In this document: positions 16,250 through 25,550 of the stretch, one piece after another
Position numbering within the stretch: the stretch's first letter is position 1
Layout: each line of letters opens with the position of its first letter
Assembly (NCBI GenBank): GCA_964494505.1
Contig: CAZBRO010000005.1
Span: 62,001-126,000 of the forward strand
From: CAIYRG01 sp964494505
Lineage (GTDB): Bacteria > Pseudomonadota > Alphaproteobacteria > Micropepsales > Micropepsaceae
Direction of reading: 5' to 3'
DNA length: 64,000 nucleotides
Notes under the pieces: model-generated
What the model was told of the DNA's origin: nothing
Database searches by the model: none
Seen by the model: the letters and a program-made list of their open reading frames with translations, nothing else
Translations under genes and position numbers: made by a program

Positions 16250-17242
16250 TCAGACGTGCTGGCCCTCGCTCAAGGGGATGTCGCGCAAGGTGCTCGGCGC
16301 GAAGAGGTCCTCTATCCGGAGCCGGCGGTCCGACAATCCGTGTTCCTCCGTATACTGAAGCAACGCCTCTATGGTCGGGCGGTTGGCCTCGATGCCGTAG
16401 GGATACCAGTCCTTCCCGATGATGCGCTGTTCCTCCTCGATCATCGGCTGCAGCCAGGCGAACGACGCCTTCGGCGATCCCGTTTCCAGGAGCAGCCGGA
16501 ACGACGCCTCCTTGGCGCGCAGGAACGCCTTGTACAGGCTCAGCGCCACCCAGGGATCACGGTCATAGATGTCGCGCCTGATCACCACCGTATGCATGAT
16601 CGGATAGATTTTGGTGCGGCGGTAATAATCCTTCTCCAGCTCCATATAGTTCGGGAACAGCCGCTTCACGTTGGGCGAGCCGCGCCTGAACGACAGCGGA
16701 TTGTTCGCCGTCATCAGGAAATCGATCTCGCCTTTGTCCAAGAGATCGCCCAATTCAGTGCCGGCCGGCGCCTGGGTTAACCTGATGTCCTTCGGCAGTT
16801 TGCGGCCCAGCCGGTCGGCGCGCCCCTGTACCCATTCGACATCGGTGGGTTTCACGCCGTATTCGTGCTGCAGCAGCCCGCGCATATAGACGGCCGCCGT
16901 CATGCTGTATTCGGGCACGCCGCCGCGCTTGCCCTTGAGGTCCTCGGCGCCGCGAATCCCCTCGTTCGCATTGATGAAGAAATAGCCGTGCCGGAAGACG
17001 CGCGACGGGAAAACGGGAATCGCGATGAAGGGCGAATTGCCGCCGCTCACCAGGCTCGTGTAATTGGAGAGCGACATCTCGGAAATGTCGAACTCCCTGT
17101 ATTGCAGCATCCGCCAGAAGATTTCCGCGGGCTGTAGCGTGAGATAGGTGAGTTCTATCCCCTCGGGCTTGATGCTGCCGTCGCGCAATCCTTGCGTGCG
17201 GTCATAGGGCCCGCATGCGATGGTAAGCCGCAAGTCCGCCAT
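16250..17242 (-). CDS. 4,5-dihydroxyphthalate decarboxylase-like protein
   Basis: A 330-residue protein of the NMT1/substrate-binding fold family that contains 4,5-dihydroxyphthalate decarboxylase (Pht5) and relatives. The N-terminus LTIACGPYDRTQGLRDGSIK is the family hallmark, followed by FDISEMSLSNYTSLVSGG and the FPSRVFRHGYFFIN segment. There is no signal peptide, so it is cytoplasmic and an enzyme rather than a receptor. True substrate unknown; dihydroxyphthalate-like acids are possible. The ATG at 17240-17242 is favoured over an earlier TTG because GGGGGA lies just upstream. It is transcribed away from a paralogue at 17391, with repeats in the shared promoter region. Confidence 0.8.
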   Translation of the reverse strand: MADLRLTIACGPYDRTQGLRDGSIKPEGIELTYLTLQPAEIFWRMLQYREFDISEMSLSNYTSLVSGGNSPFIAIPVFPSRVFRHGYFFINANEGIRGAEDLKGKRGGVPEYSMTAAVYMRGLLQHEYGVKPTDVEWVQGRADRLGRKLPKDIRLTQAPAGTELGDLLDKGEIDFLMTANNPLSFRRGSPNVKRLFPNYMELEKDYYRRTKIYPIMHTVVIRRDIYDRDPWVALSLYKAFLRAKEASFRLLLETGSPKASFAWLQPMIEEEQRIIGKDWYPYGIEANRPTIEALLQYTEEHGLSDRRLRIEDLFAPSTLRDIPLSEGQHV

Positions 17243-17304
17243 TTCGTCCCCCAAGAATTTCCGCGCGCGAGAACCTGTCGGTCGCGCTATAGACTGTCAA
17301 CCGG

Positions 17305-17374
17305 CCTCATGGTTCGACAAGCTCGCCATGAAGAATGGAAGGTATCCTCATCCTGAGCGTGTCGAAGGATGAGG
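17305..17374. repeat. Palindromic intergenic repeats, family A (copies 2 and 3)
   Basis: A pair of family-A palindromes in opposite orientation fills the gap between the two divergent decarboxylase-like genes. The first (17305-17331) has TCATGG and CCATGA arms around TTCGACAAGCTCG. The second (17346-17374) is 29 bases with CCTCATCCT and AGGATGAGG arms around GAGCGTGTCGA. A stretch GAAGGTAT immediately before the second copy matches GAAGGTAC before the copy at 1181, so the element is longer than the palindrome. Confidence 0.75.
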
Positions 17375-17390
17375 GCGCAATGGGGGGCGC

Positions 17391-18386
17391 ATGATCGCGC
17401 AAATTCCGATTACGATTGCCTGCGGCGGTTACGACCGAACGCGCGCGATAAAGGACGGCCGCGTGCCCGTGGAAGGCTGTGCGGTCACCTACATCCCGCT
17501 CGAGCCGGAGGAGGCTTTCCACCGCGCCTTCAAGCATCAGGAATTCGACGTCAGCGAGCTTTCCTTCAGCTCGTATTTGCGCACGGTCGATGCGGGCAAT
17601 CCGCCCTATATCGGCATTCCGGCCTTCGTCTCGCGCCTCTTCCGGCATGCCTGCATCTATGTCCGCACCGACCGCGGCATCCGCGAACCGGCCGATTTGA
17701 AGGGCAAGCTCGTAGGCCTGCCGGAATATCAGATCACGGCCGTGGTCTGGCTTCGCGGCATCCTGCAGGACGAATACGGGGTGGCGCCCTCCGACATACG
17801 CTGGCGCCAGGGCGGCATCGAGGAGGCGGGACGCAGCGAGCGCACGCCGCTGAAGGCCATTCCGGGAATTGAACTGAAATCCATCCCGTCGGATAAGACG
17901 CTCTCCGGCATGCTGGAATCGGGCGAGTTGGATGCGTTGTTCACGGCGCGCGCGCCATCCTGCTTCCTGCGGCGGACACCCCATGTGGCGCGGCTCTTCC
18001 CCGATTTCCGCGACGTCGAAAAGGCCTATTACCGCAAGACCGGCCTGTTTCCATTGATGCACCTGATCGGGATCAAGCGGTCCCTCGTGGATCGCTACCC
18101 TTGGTTGCCGGCGAGCCTCTACAAGGCTTTCGTGGAAGCCAAGGCACGCGCGATGCGCGACGTGCGCGACATCAATGCACTCCTGGTGACGCTTCCCTGG
18201 CTGATCGCGGAAGCCGAGGAGACGGCCGCGCTGATGGGCGAAGATTTCTGGAAATATGGCGCGGAAGAGAACCGGAAGGAAATCGAGACGCTCACCCGCT
18301 ATGCCTATGAGCAGGGTCTGGTGAGCCGGAAATTGGGTCTCGAAGAACTGTTCGCAGCATCCTCCGTTGACGTCAGCAAGATTTGA
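17391..18386 (+). CDS. 4,5-dihydroxyphthalate decarboxylase-like protein (paralogue)
   Basis: A 331-residue paralogue of the divergent gene at 16250. ITIACGGYDRTRAIKDGRV at the N-terminus matches the family hallmark, and the segments FDVSELSFSSYLRTVDAGNPP, SRLFRHACIYVRTDRGI and YYRKTGLFPLMHLIGIKR correspond one-to-one with the neighbour. No export signal. It heads a plus-strand operon of five genes (decarboxylase-like, molybdenum hydroxylase subunit, esterase, cupin, second molybdenum hydroxylase subunit). A decarboxylation step before or after hydroxylation of an aromatic or heterocyclic acid is a reasonable inference, but the substrate is unknown. Confidence 0.8.
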   Translation: MIAQIPITIACGGYDRTRAIKDGRVPVEGCAVTYIPLEPEEAFHRAFKHQEFDVSELSFSSYLRTVDAGNPPYIGIPAFVSRLFRHACIYVRTDRGIREPADLKGKLVGLPEYQITAVVWLRGILQDEYGVAPSDIRWRQGGIEEAGRSERTPLKAIPGIELKSIPSDKTLSGMLESGELDALFTARAPSCFLRRTPHVARLFPDFRDVEKAYYRKTGLFPLMHLIGIKRSLVDRYPWLPASLYKAFVEAKARAMRDVRDINALLVTLPWLIAEAEETAALMGEDFWKYGAEENRKEIETLTRYAYEQGLVSRKLGLEELFAASSVDVSKI

Positions 18387-18431
18387 GACGGCGTGCTATA
18401 CGCGTGAGCGTTCGTCACCGAGGCCGCAAAT

Positions 18432-20729
18432 TTGAGAACCACGAACCGCCTCATCGGTAGCCCCGTCAAGCGCGTGGAGGACCTGCGCTTCCTGCGCGGG
18501 CGCGGCGAATTCGTGGACGACATCAGGCGCGAAGGCCAATTGTGCGCCTATATTCTCAGAAGCCCGGTCGCGCATGGTCTGCTCAAAGCGGTCGGCACGC
18601 AGGCCGCGCGTCGCATGCCTGGCGTGTATGTCGTCATCACTGCAGCCGACTTGCCGCGCCCGATACCCACCGTGAACATCCGCTTGCAACCCATGCCGTC
18701 GCTGGTGCCGTTCCATCAGCCGGTGCTCGCGCAGGAAAAGGTTCGCTACGTCGGAGAGCCCGTCGCCGTGGTCCTCGCGGAGAATGCTGCGCTTGCCGAA
18801 GACGCGGCGGGAATGATCGATCTCGACATCGAGCCGCTGCGGCCTGTCCTCGACCGTTACGATTCATGCACCGGCAAGACGCTGCTATACGAGGCGCATG
18901 GCAGCAATCTTGCGGTCAAATACACCGCCTTTCTTGGCGATGCCGAAGCGGCATTCGCGGCCGCGCCTTATACGCGCCGTGAAAAATTCCGCGTCCATCG
19001 TCATGCCGCCGTGCCGATGGAGCCCCGCGGGCTGTTGGCCGTGTGGGATGCGGGCAAGGGAAAGCTCACCGTCAGCGGCGCGGCAAAGGTTGCCTTCTTC
19101 AACCGGCGCATGCTGGCCGAGAAACTGGGCCTCCCGGAAGATGCGGTCGATCTGATCGAGAACGATGTCGGCGGCGGCTTCGGCGCGCGCGGGGAATTCT
19201 ATCCGGAAGATTTTCTGATTCCGTTTGCCGCGCGCCTCACGGGCCGGCCCGTGAAATGGACGGAAGACCGGCGCGAAAATCTGATGGCGACACAGCATGC
19301 CCGCGACGCCGATTGCGAGATCGAAATCGCATGTGCGCGCGATGGAACCATCCTGGGTTTGCGCGGATCGGCCTGGTGCGATGTCGGCGCCTATATCCGC
19401 ACCAACGGCCTGGTCGCGCCGCGCAACATTGCGCAATTCATGTCCGGGCCGTACCGCATTCCGAATATCCATCTTGAATCGCATGTCCAGTTCACCAACA
19501 AGACGCCGTCGGGCACGTATCGCGGGCCCGGACGCTACGAGACGGATTTCTTTCGCGAACGGTTGCTCGACCTCGCGGCAGGGGACCTCGGCATCGGCCG
19601 CGTGGAATTCCGCCGCCGCAATCTCGTGACCAAAGCGGAGATGCCGTACCATATCGCGCACATCACGCCCTATGAAGCCGACACCGAATATGACAGCGGC
19701 AATTACGCGAGCGCGCTGAGACGCTGCCTCGATGAATTCGATTGGGCCAAGAAATCCGCTGTTGAAGGGCGCCGGATCGATGGGCTCTATCATGGCATCG
19801 CGGTCGGTTGCTTCATCGAAGGCGGTGCCGCCGGTCCCAAGGAGAACGCGAAAATGGCGGTGGAGCCGGACGGTTCGGTCACCGTCACGGTGGGCTCGTC
19901 CGCAATCGGGCAGGGGCTCGAAACCGTATTCGCCCAGATTGCGGCCGACGCGCTCGAGATTTCGTTCGACCGCGTGCGCGTGTTGCATGGTTCGACCACG
20001 CTGCTAAAGGAAGGCTACGGCTCCTATCATTCGCGTGCCGTGGTGATGGGCGGTTCGGCCGCGCTGGCCGCGGCCGATTCGTTGCGCGAAAAGATCCGTG
20101 CGGCGGCGGCGAAACGGTTCGATTGCCCGGCCGCCGAAATCACCCTTGACGGCGAAACCATTCTCGGCCCGGGCGGCCTGTCGGTGAAGCTGGCCGAACT
20201 TGCCTCCGGGGGGCTCACTTCGGAGGGCAGTTTCTCGAACCATCATCACACCTACAGTTATGGCGCGCATGCCGCCCATGTCGCGGTCGATCCGAAGACG
20301 GGCCACGTGGCGATCCTCGATTATGTCGCCGTCGAGGATGTGGGCCGCATCATCAACCCCGCGACATTGCGCGGACAGGTGACGGGCGCGCTGGTCCAGG
20401 GTTTGGGGGGCACGTTCCTCGAACGCTTTGCCTATGATGCAAGCGGCCAGCCCTTAAGCACGAGCTTTGCCGATTATTTGATGCCGGCCGCGACCGACTT
20501 CCCCAACATTCGCGTGTTCCTCATGGAGGAGGAGCCCTCGCCGATCAATCCGCTGGGCGCCAAAGGGGCCGGTGAAGGAGGCATCATTCCGGTCGGAGGC
20601 GTGATCGCGAACGCCGTGGCCAATGCCCTGAAATCATTCGACGTCATGCCGCATGCACTGCCGCTGTCGCCGTCCAATGTGTGGCAACTCATCCGCGATG
20701 CGCAGCCCGAAGCACGCGCGGCGGAATGA
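18432..20729 (+). CDS. Molybdenum hydroxylase large subunit (xanthine dehydrogenase/CoxL family), copy 1
   Basis: A 765-residue molybdopterin-binding subunit. GSPVKRVEDLRFLRGRGEFVDD opens the first domain; ENDVGGGFGARGEFYPEDFL around residue 240 is the molybdopterin-contact motif; SGTYRGPGRYETDFFRERL corresponds to the active-site loop (AYRGAGR type, not the CO dehydrogenase loop AYXCSFR); GAKGAGEGGIIPVGG near the C-terminus supplies the catalytic glutamate (Glu715). It hydroxylates an aldehyde, purine or N-heterocycle with water as oxygen source. Translation begins at TTG 18432. The FAD and 2Fe-2S subunits such enzymes need are missing from this region. A paralogue follows at 22216. Confidence 0.9.
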   Translation: MRTTNRLIGSPVKRVEDLRFLRGRGEFVDDIRREGQLCAYILRSPVAHGLLKAVGTQAARRMPGVYVVITAADLPRPIPTVNIRLQPMPSLVPFHQPVLAQEKVRYVGEPVAVVLAENAALAEDAAGMIDLDIEPLRPVLDRYDSCTGKTLLYEAHGSNLAVKYTAFLGDAEAAFAAAPYTRREKFRVHRHAAVPMEPRGLLAVWDAGKGKLTVSGAAKVAFFNRRMLAEKLGLPEDAVDLIENDVGGGFGARGEFYPEDFLIPFAARLTGRPVKWTEDRRENLMATQHARDADCEIEIACARDGTILGLRGSAWCDVGAYIRTNGLVAPRNIAQFMSGPYRIPNIHLESHVQFTNKTPSGTYRGPGRYETDFFRERLLDLAAGDLGIGRVEFRRRNLVTKAEMPYHIAHITPYEADTEYDSGNYASALRRCLDEFDWAKKSAVEGRRIDGLYHGIAVGCFIEGGAAGPKENAKMAVEPDGSVTVTVGSSAIGQGLETVFAQIAADALEISFDRVRVLHGSTTLLKEGYGSYHSRAVVMGGSAALAAADSLREKIRAAAAKRFDCPAAEITLDGETILGPGGLSVKLAELASGGLTSEGSFSNHHHTYSYGAHAAHVAVDPKTGHVAILDYVAVEDVGRIINPATLRGQVTGALVQGLGGTFLERFAYDASGQPLSTSFADYLMPAATDFPNIRVFLMEEEPSPINPLGAKGAGEGGIIPVGGVIANAVANALKSFDVMPHALPLSPSNVWQLIRDAQPEARAAE

Positions 20730-21637
20730 TGGGGATGGCGCCAGAAATTCCGCTTTCGCTCCGTACACTGATGGCCGAAATCGGGCCGCGTTGGGGGGTA
20801 AGCGTGTCTGCCCACGTGAAGCTGATGGTCGAGGAATTCAGTGCCGTCCACCGCCTTGATCCGCGAAGCGACATCGAGGTCAGACGCGACATCGCCTATG
20901 GCGCCCATCCGCGCCAGCAGCTCGATGTCTATCTGCCGCGGGATCACGCGAAAGACCGTCCGGCGGCGATTTTTGTGCATGGCGGGGCGTTCGTGGATGG
21001 CCACCGCAACCGGACGGGCGAAATCTATTCCAACATTCCGGTCTATTTTGCGCGCCATGGAATTGCCGGCATCAATGTCGGTTACCGCTTGGCGCCGGAA
21101 GCGCAGTTTCCCTCGGCCAGCCGCGATATCGGTGCGGCGCTCGCCTGGGTGCGGGACCACGCGTCCGAATTCGGTATTGATCCGGCGCGGTTGTTCCTGA
21201 TGGGCCATTCGGCAGGTGGTGCCCATGCCGGCACATACGCCTATGATTCGCGGGTTCATTCGCAGGCTGGGCCGGGTATCGCCGGCCTGATAATCGTCAG
21301 CGGCCGCGTGCGCGCCGACAATCTCGCTGAGAACCCCAACGCGCGGAAAGTCGAAACCTATTATGGAACCGACGCGGCGCGCTTCGACGAATGCTCGCCG
21401 GTAACCCATGTGAGCGCCCAAAGCGTGCCGACCTTCGTTGCGTGGGGCGAATATGAAAACCCGCTGATCGACGTCTATTGCGCGGAGCTGGTCTATCGGC
21501 TTGCCGCCGCAAAGCGGCGCGGACCGCCGATGGTCTGGCTCAAAGGCCATAACCATACCTCGACGATCGGTCACATCGGCACCACGGAGGACACGCTTGG
21601 CGCGGCGATCCGCGCCTTCATTTGGGACCCGCGGTGA
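20726..21637 (+). CDS. Alpha/beta hydrolase (esterase of the HSL/carboxylesterase type)
   Basis: A 303-residue cytoplasmic hydrolase. The oxyanion-hole motif HGGAF (near residue 85), the nucleophile elbow GHSAGG (near residue 160), an acidic residue in GEYENPLID and the catalytic histidine in KGHNHTS are all visible, in the order of the hormone-sensitive-lipase/arylformamidase-like class. It would cleave an ester or amide of a small acid. The ATG at 20726 overlaps the stop of the upstream molybdenum hydroxylase gene in an ATGA junction; a longer version starting inside that gene is rejected. Position in the operon suggests processing of an ester or lactone of the hydroxylated substrate. Confidence 0.87.
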   Translation: MMGMAPEIPLSLRTLMAEIGPRWGVSVSAHVKLMVEEFSAVHRLDPRSDIEVRRDIAYGAHPRQQLDVYLPRDHAKDRPAAIFVHGGAFVDGHRNRTGEIYSNIPVYFARHGIAGINVGYRLAPEAQFPSASRDIGAALAWVRDHASEFGIDPARLFLMGHSAGGAHAGTYAYDSRVHSQAGPGIAGLIIVSGRVRADNLAENPNARKVETYYGTDAARFDECSPVTHVSAQSVPTFVAWGEYENPLIDVYCAELVYRLAAAKRRGPPMVWLKGHNHTSTIGHIGTTEDTLGAAIRAFIWDPR

Positions 21638-21688
21638 CTCGCCCTCGCCCGATCCCCTCGATTCGTTTGGCATTTGAAAGGTGAAACA

Positions 21689-22216
21689 ATGTCCGTTGCG
21701 CGTCACGCAAGACCTCCGGAGCTCGAGAACATGCCGTTGGAGGAGATCATGTCCACCCATGTCGGGCGCTTCGCGGAGAAGCGGGGCGATTGGGCGGCGT
21801 TCGAAGACGCGAAAGTCGAGGGCTACAGACGCGCGCAGCACCGGTTCATCGGTGCCGGCGGGTCGGGCAAGCATGGCGATCCCAATGTGATTCCGGCGCG
21901 CGGCTTCACCCTCAGCATCATGTTCGTGCCGCCGGGGCAGGGGAACGCTCCGCATACGCATGAAGTGGAGGAGGTGTTCTTCGTCCTGCGCGGCTATCTC
22001 ACGGTTTTCGTCGAAGACGAAAGCGGGCGGCGGCTGAGCCAGACTCTGGGGCCGTGGGAATGCATATCCTGCCCGCCCGGGGTGATACACGGCTACCAAA
22101 ACGAAAGTCTGGAGCCGGTCTATTTCCAGGTCATGCTCGGACGGGCCAAACCTGAAACCATGGGTTATGCGGACGAGGAACTCTACAAACGCCGTGACGC
22201 GCATCTGAAGGCGTGA
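21689..22216 (+). CDS. Single-domain cupin protein
   Basis: A 175-residue cupin. The metal-binding sequence APHTHEVEEVFFVLRGYLTVF (near residues 85-105) gives His-X-His and Glu ligands, and PPGVIHGYQNES supplies the second-motif histidine. Such proteins act as isomerases, dioxygenases or accessory proteins in ring-cleavage or sugar pathways. The ATG at 21689 follows AAAGGTGA; an upstream TTG in the same frame is not used. It stands between the esterase (51 bp upstream) and the second molybdenum hydroxylase subunit, whose ATG shares the last base of its stop codon. Confidence 0.85.
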   Translation: MSVARHARPPELENMPLEEIMSTHVGRFAEKRGDWAAFEDAKVEGYRRAQHRFIGAGGSGKHGDPNVIPARGFTLSIMFVPPGQGNAPHTHEVEEVFFVLRGYLTVFVEDESGRRLSQTLGPWECISCPPGVIHGYQNESLEPVYFQVMLGRAKPETMGYADEELYKRRDAHLKA

Positions 22217-24498
22217 TGGAACGGACCAACCGCTATATCGGCGCCGCGATCCCGCGTCTGGAAGATGAAAGATTCCTGACGGGGCACGGGCGATTTGTCG
22301 GCGATGCGACGCCGAGTGGGGTGTTGCACGCGGCGATCCTGCGCAGCCCCGTGGCGCACGGCCGGATTCGCACAATCGATGTTTCGGCGGCCCGCGCCCG
22401 TCCCGGAGTCCATGCGGCGATCACGGCGTCCGATATCGGCGACGTGCCGCGCATTCCGATGCGCCAGGAGCCGATGCCGGAACTCACGCCCTTTGAGCAG
22501 CCGGCAATCGCGATCGGGAAGGTCCGCTATGCGGGCGAGCCGGTCGCATTTGTCGTGGCCGATTCGCCGGACATCGCGGAGGATGCATTGGCGTTCATCG
22601 GGCTCGATATCGAGCCGCTTCAGGCGGTGATGGAGCGTGGCCAAGATACGCTCCTGTTCGAGCAAAGCGGCAGCAATGTTGCGGCCAGGCTTTCCGCCGT
22701 GCGGGGCGATGCGGATGCCGCCTTCGCATCCCATCGGGGCTACGTCCGCAGGGAGACGTTCCGCGTGCATCGGCATACCGCCGTTGCCATGGAGGGCCGC
22801 GGCCTACTCGCGCAATGGGACGAAGCGCGCGCGCATATGACTCTTCACGGTGCCGTCAAAGTCCCGTTCACCAATCGCCGCATTCTCGCGAAATTCCTCG
22901 GCCTTTCTGAATCCGCGGTGACGCTGATCGAGAACGATGTCGGCGGCGCGTTCGGCGCGCGCGGCGAATTCTATCCGGAAGATTTCCTCATCCCGTTCGC
23001 TGCGCGGCATCTGAACCGGCCCGTCAAATGGATCGAGGATCGGCGCGAGAATCTCCTCACCACCAATCATGCGCGCGAAGCCGAATGCGAGCTTGAGATC
23101 GCGTGCGACCCGGACGGGCGTATCGTGGCGCTACGGGGGAACGCGTATTCCGACATTGGCGCCTATATCCGAACAGTGGGCGTCACGCCGGCGCGCAACA
23201 TCATCTCGGTGCTCTCGGGGCCATACCGCATCCCGCATATCGATATGCGTGTGTCGCTCTTGCTCAGCAACAAGACGCCGGCCGGCACCTATCGCGGGCC
23301 GGGCCGCTACGAGGCGGATTTCTTTCGCGAGCGCCTGTTCGACATCGCCGCGGACGAACTTGGCATCGACCGCGTCGCCTTCCGGCGGATGAACCTGATC
23401 GGCGCGGACGAGCATCCCTATCGGCTTTCGACGGTGATGCCGTTGAAGATCGAGAGCGAGACCGACAGCGGCGACTACGCTGCAACGCTCGACAGGTGTC
23501 TTGAGGAAATCGGCTGGCAGAAGAAGCGCGCGCTGAACGGGAAGCTGATAGGGGGGCGCTATCAGGGCCTTGGAATCGGCTGTTACTTCGAGGGCGGCGC
23601 TTCCGGTCCGCGCGAGAATGCGCGTCTGGTGCTGGAGGCTGACGGCCGCATCGCGGTGTTCGTTGGCTCGTCGGGTGTGGGGCAGGGGATCGAGACCGTA
23701 TTCGCACAGATTGCCGCCGATGCGCTGGAGCTGCCTATGGCGCGCATCAAAGGCGTGTTCCACGGTTCGACCGATTTCGTCGCGGAAGGTTTCGGCTCCT
23801 ACAGCTCGCGCTCGGTCGTGATGGGCGGTTCGGCCATCCTCGCCGCGGCGGCGAAATTGCGGGAGGCGATGCGCGCCGCGGCAGCGGCACGGTTCGGCTG
23901 CGATGCGGTCGCGGTGGAAATCGGAGATGGCGCCGTCACCGGGTTGGGGCGCCAGAGTATGGGCTTTGCCGAATTGGCCGTGGACGGATTATCGGCCGAG
24001 GGCACCTATGCGAGCAGCAAGCGCACCTACAGCTATGGCGCGCACGCGGCCCATGTTGCCGTCGATCACGAGACCGGCGATGTCGCGGTCGTCGATTACG
24101 TCGCGGTCGAGGATGTGGGCCGCGTCATCAACCCGCGCACACTGCATGGTCAGACGCTCGGCGCCATCGTGCAAGGGCTCGGGGGAACGCTGCTCGAGCA
24201 TCTGGTTTATGACGGCAACGGACAATTGCTCAGCACCTCCTTGGCCGATTATCTGTTGCCGAGCGCCACCGACTTCGCGTCAATCCATGTCTTCGCGACT
24301 GGAGACCACCCGGCACCGCACAATCCGCTTGGCGCGAAGGGCGCGGGCGAAGGCGGCATCATTCCGGTCGGCGGTGTGATCGCCAATGCGGCTGCCGCCG
24401 CGCTTGCCGATTTTGGCGTACAGCCGAACGCGCTTCCGCTCACCCCCCCGCGCCTGTGGCGGATGATCCACGCCGCCCGGAGGCCGATCACATTTTGA
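22216..24498 (+). CDS. Molybdenum hydroxylase large subunit (xanthine dehydrogenase/CoxL family), copy 2
   Basis: A 760-residue paralogue of the gene at 18432. Equivalent motifs are GAAIPRLEDERFLTGHGRFVGD, ENDVGGAFGARGEFYPEDFLIP, AGTYRGPGRYEADFFRERLFD and GAKGAGEGGIIPVGG with catalytic Glu712. The two proteins align over their whole length and differ mainly in surface segments, so they are a duplicated pair, perhaps with different substrates or as halves of a heterodimer. The ATG at 22216 shares one base with the cupin stop (TGATG). Its last 11 bp overlap tail-to-tail with a convergent amidohydrolase gene. No FAD or iron-sulfur subunit gene is nearby. Confidence 0.9.
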   Translation: MERTNRYIGAAIPRLEDERFLTGHGRFVGDATPSGVLHAAILRSPVAHGRIRTIDVSAARARPGVHAAITASDIGDVPRIPMRQEPMPELTPFEQPAIAIGKVRYAGEPVAFVVADSPDIAEDALAFIGLDIEPLQAVMERGQDTLLFEQSGSNVAARLSAVRGDADAAFASHRGYVRRETFRVHRHTAVAMEGRGLLAQWDEARAHMTLHGAVKVPFTNRRILAKFLGLSESAVTLIENDVGGAFGARGEFYPEDFLIPFAARHLNRPVKWIEDRRENLLTTNHAREAECELEIACDPDGRIVALRGNAYSDIGAYIRTVGVTPARNIISVLSGPYRIPHIDMRVSLLLSNKTPAGTYRGPGRYEADFFRERLFDIAADELGIDRVAFRRMNLIGADEHPYRLSTVMPLKIESETDSGDYAATLDRCLEEIGWQKKRALNGKLIGGRYQGLGIGCYFEGGASGPRENARLVLEADGRIAVFVGSSGVGQGIETVFAQIAADALELPMARIKGVFHGSTDFVAEGFGSYSSRSVVMGGSAILAAAAKLREAMRAAAAARFGCDAVAVEIGDGAVTGLGRQSMGFAELAVDGLSAEGTYASSKRTYSYGAHAAHVAVDHETGDVAVVDYVAVEDVGRVINPRTLHGQTLGAIVQGLGGTLLEHLVYDGNGQLLSTSLADYLLPSATDFASIHVFATGDHPAPHNPLGAKGAGEGGIIPVGGVIANAAAAALADFGVQPNALPLTPPRLWRMIHAARRPITF

Positions 24499-25447
24499 GA
24501 ATCCGCTTGGCGTTGCCGGAGAGCAACTTCTGCTTGTCCTCGTCGCACAGCGGGATCGTATCGACCCACTGCGTGCCCAGCGTATTTTCCACGAACGGAT
24601 AATCGACCGAGAACATCACCCGGTCGATGCCCATCTCCATGACCGTGCAGAGAAGTGCCGGATTGGAGAAGAAGCCGCTGGTCGTCACGTAGAAATGCTC
24701 GCAGAAATAATCGCGGAACGAACGCACGCCGCCACCTTGCCGCTTGAGCGAATGATTGATGCGCCACAGCAGGAAGGGCAGCCCTTCGCCGAGGTGCCCC
24801 ATGATGATCCTGGTCTTGGGGTATTGGTCCAGCACGCCGGAAAGGACGAGCCGGATTCCTTGCGTCGCCGTTTCCGCGGTGAAGCCCCAGCCCGCGCGGA
24901 TGAACATGGGCCATTCCTTGGCGTAGTCTTTGTAATAGGCCTCGATCACCGCGGGATGCGGAATGGCGGGATGGATATAGAGCGGCACGTCGAGCTCCTG
25001 CGCGCGCTCGAAAATCGGCCAGAACATCTTGTCGTCGAAAAAGCGCCCGCCGGTCAGCCCATGCACCATGGCGCCCTTGAAGCCGTATTGGGTCACGGTG
25101 CGCTCGAGTTCGTCCGCAGCGGCCTTGGGATCGGGCGTGGGCAGCGTCGCGAACCCTGCGAAGCGCGCCGGATGCGCGCGTACCGTCTCGTTCAGCCGGT
25201 CATTGGCAAGCCGCGCCATGCGAACCGATGTTTCGGGATCGAGCTTCTGGACGCCGGGATTGGTGTGCGACAGGACCTGAATATCGATTCCCGCCTCGTC
25301 CATCTCCTTGAGGCGCAGCGCGCCGACATCGTCGAGCCGTTCGCCGATCGGCGGCGGCTTCATGGCGTCGAGGCCGGTGAACATCGCCTCCACGTCCAGG
25401 TCTGCGTAATGTTCTTCCAGCGCAATGATCAGCGGCTTCTTGGCCAT
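24488..25447 (-). CDS. ACMSD-type amidohydrolase (resorcylate/dihydroxybenzoate decarboxylase-like)
   Basis: A 319-residue TIM-barrel metal enzyme. The N-terminal IIALEEHYAD (Glu11-Glu12-His13) replaces the usual HXH and is the form found in gamma-resorcylate and 2,3-dihydroxybenzoate decarboxylases. The remaining ligand segments are VPLYIHPAIPHP, RIIMGHLGEGLPFLLWR and MFSVDYPFVEN with the conserved aspartate. These enzymes decarboxylate hydroxybenzoates reversibly without oxygen. Set next to decarboxylase-like and molybdenum hydroxylase genes, it supports an aromatic-acid pathway. It is convergent with the second molybdenum hydroxylase gene, sharing 11 bp of coding sequence at the ends. Confidence 0.86.
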   Translation of the reverse strand: MAKKPLIIALEEHYADLDVEAMFTGLDAMKPPPIGERLDDVGALRLKEMDEAGIDIQVLSHTNPGVQKLDPETSVRMARLANDRLNETVRAHPARFAGFATLPTPDPKAAADELERTVTQYGFKGAMVHGLTGGRFFDDKMFWPIFERAQELDVPLYIHPAIPHPAVIEAYYKDYAKEWPMFIRAGWGFTAETATQGIRLVLSGVLDQYPKTRIIMGHLGEGLPFLLWRINHSLKRQGGGVRSFRDYFCEHFYVTTSGFFSNPALLCTVMEMGIDRVMFSVDYPFVENTLGTQWVDTIPLCDEDKQKLLSGNAKRILKM

Positions 25448-25550
25448 TCGTTTCTCGCCAATGTTGGATGTCTTGGGCCGCGCAATCTAGGGAAGAAGGC
25501 GTGCCGGCGCAAAGCGGCCTGACGCGGTATTTCGGGGCAAGCACGGGGAC

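Noticed and set aside
20474..22375. A 633-codon minus-strand open frame across the esterase and cupin genes
   Set aside because: Crosses three well-supported plus-strand genes; no recognised motif.
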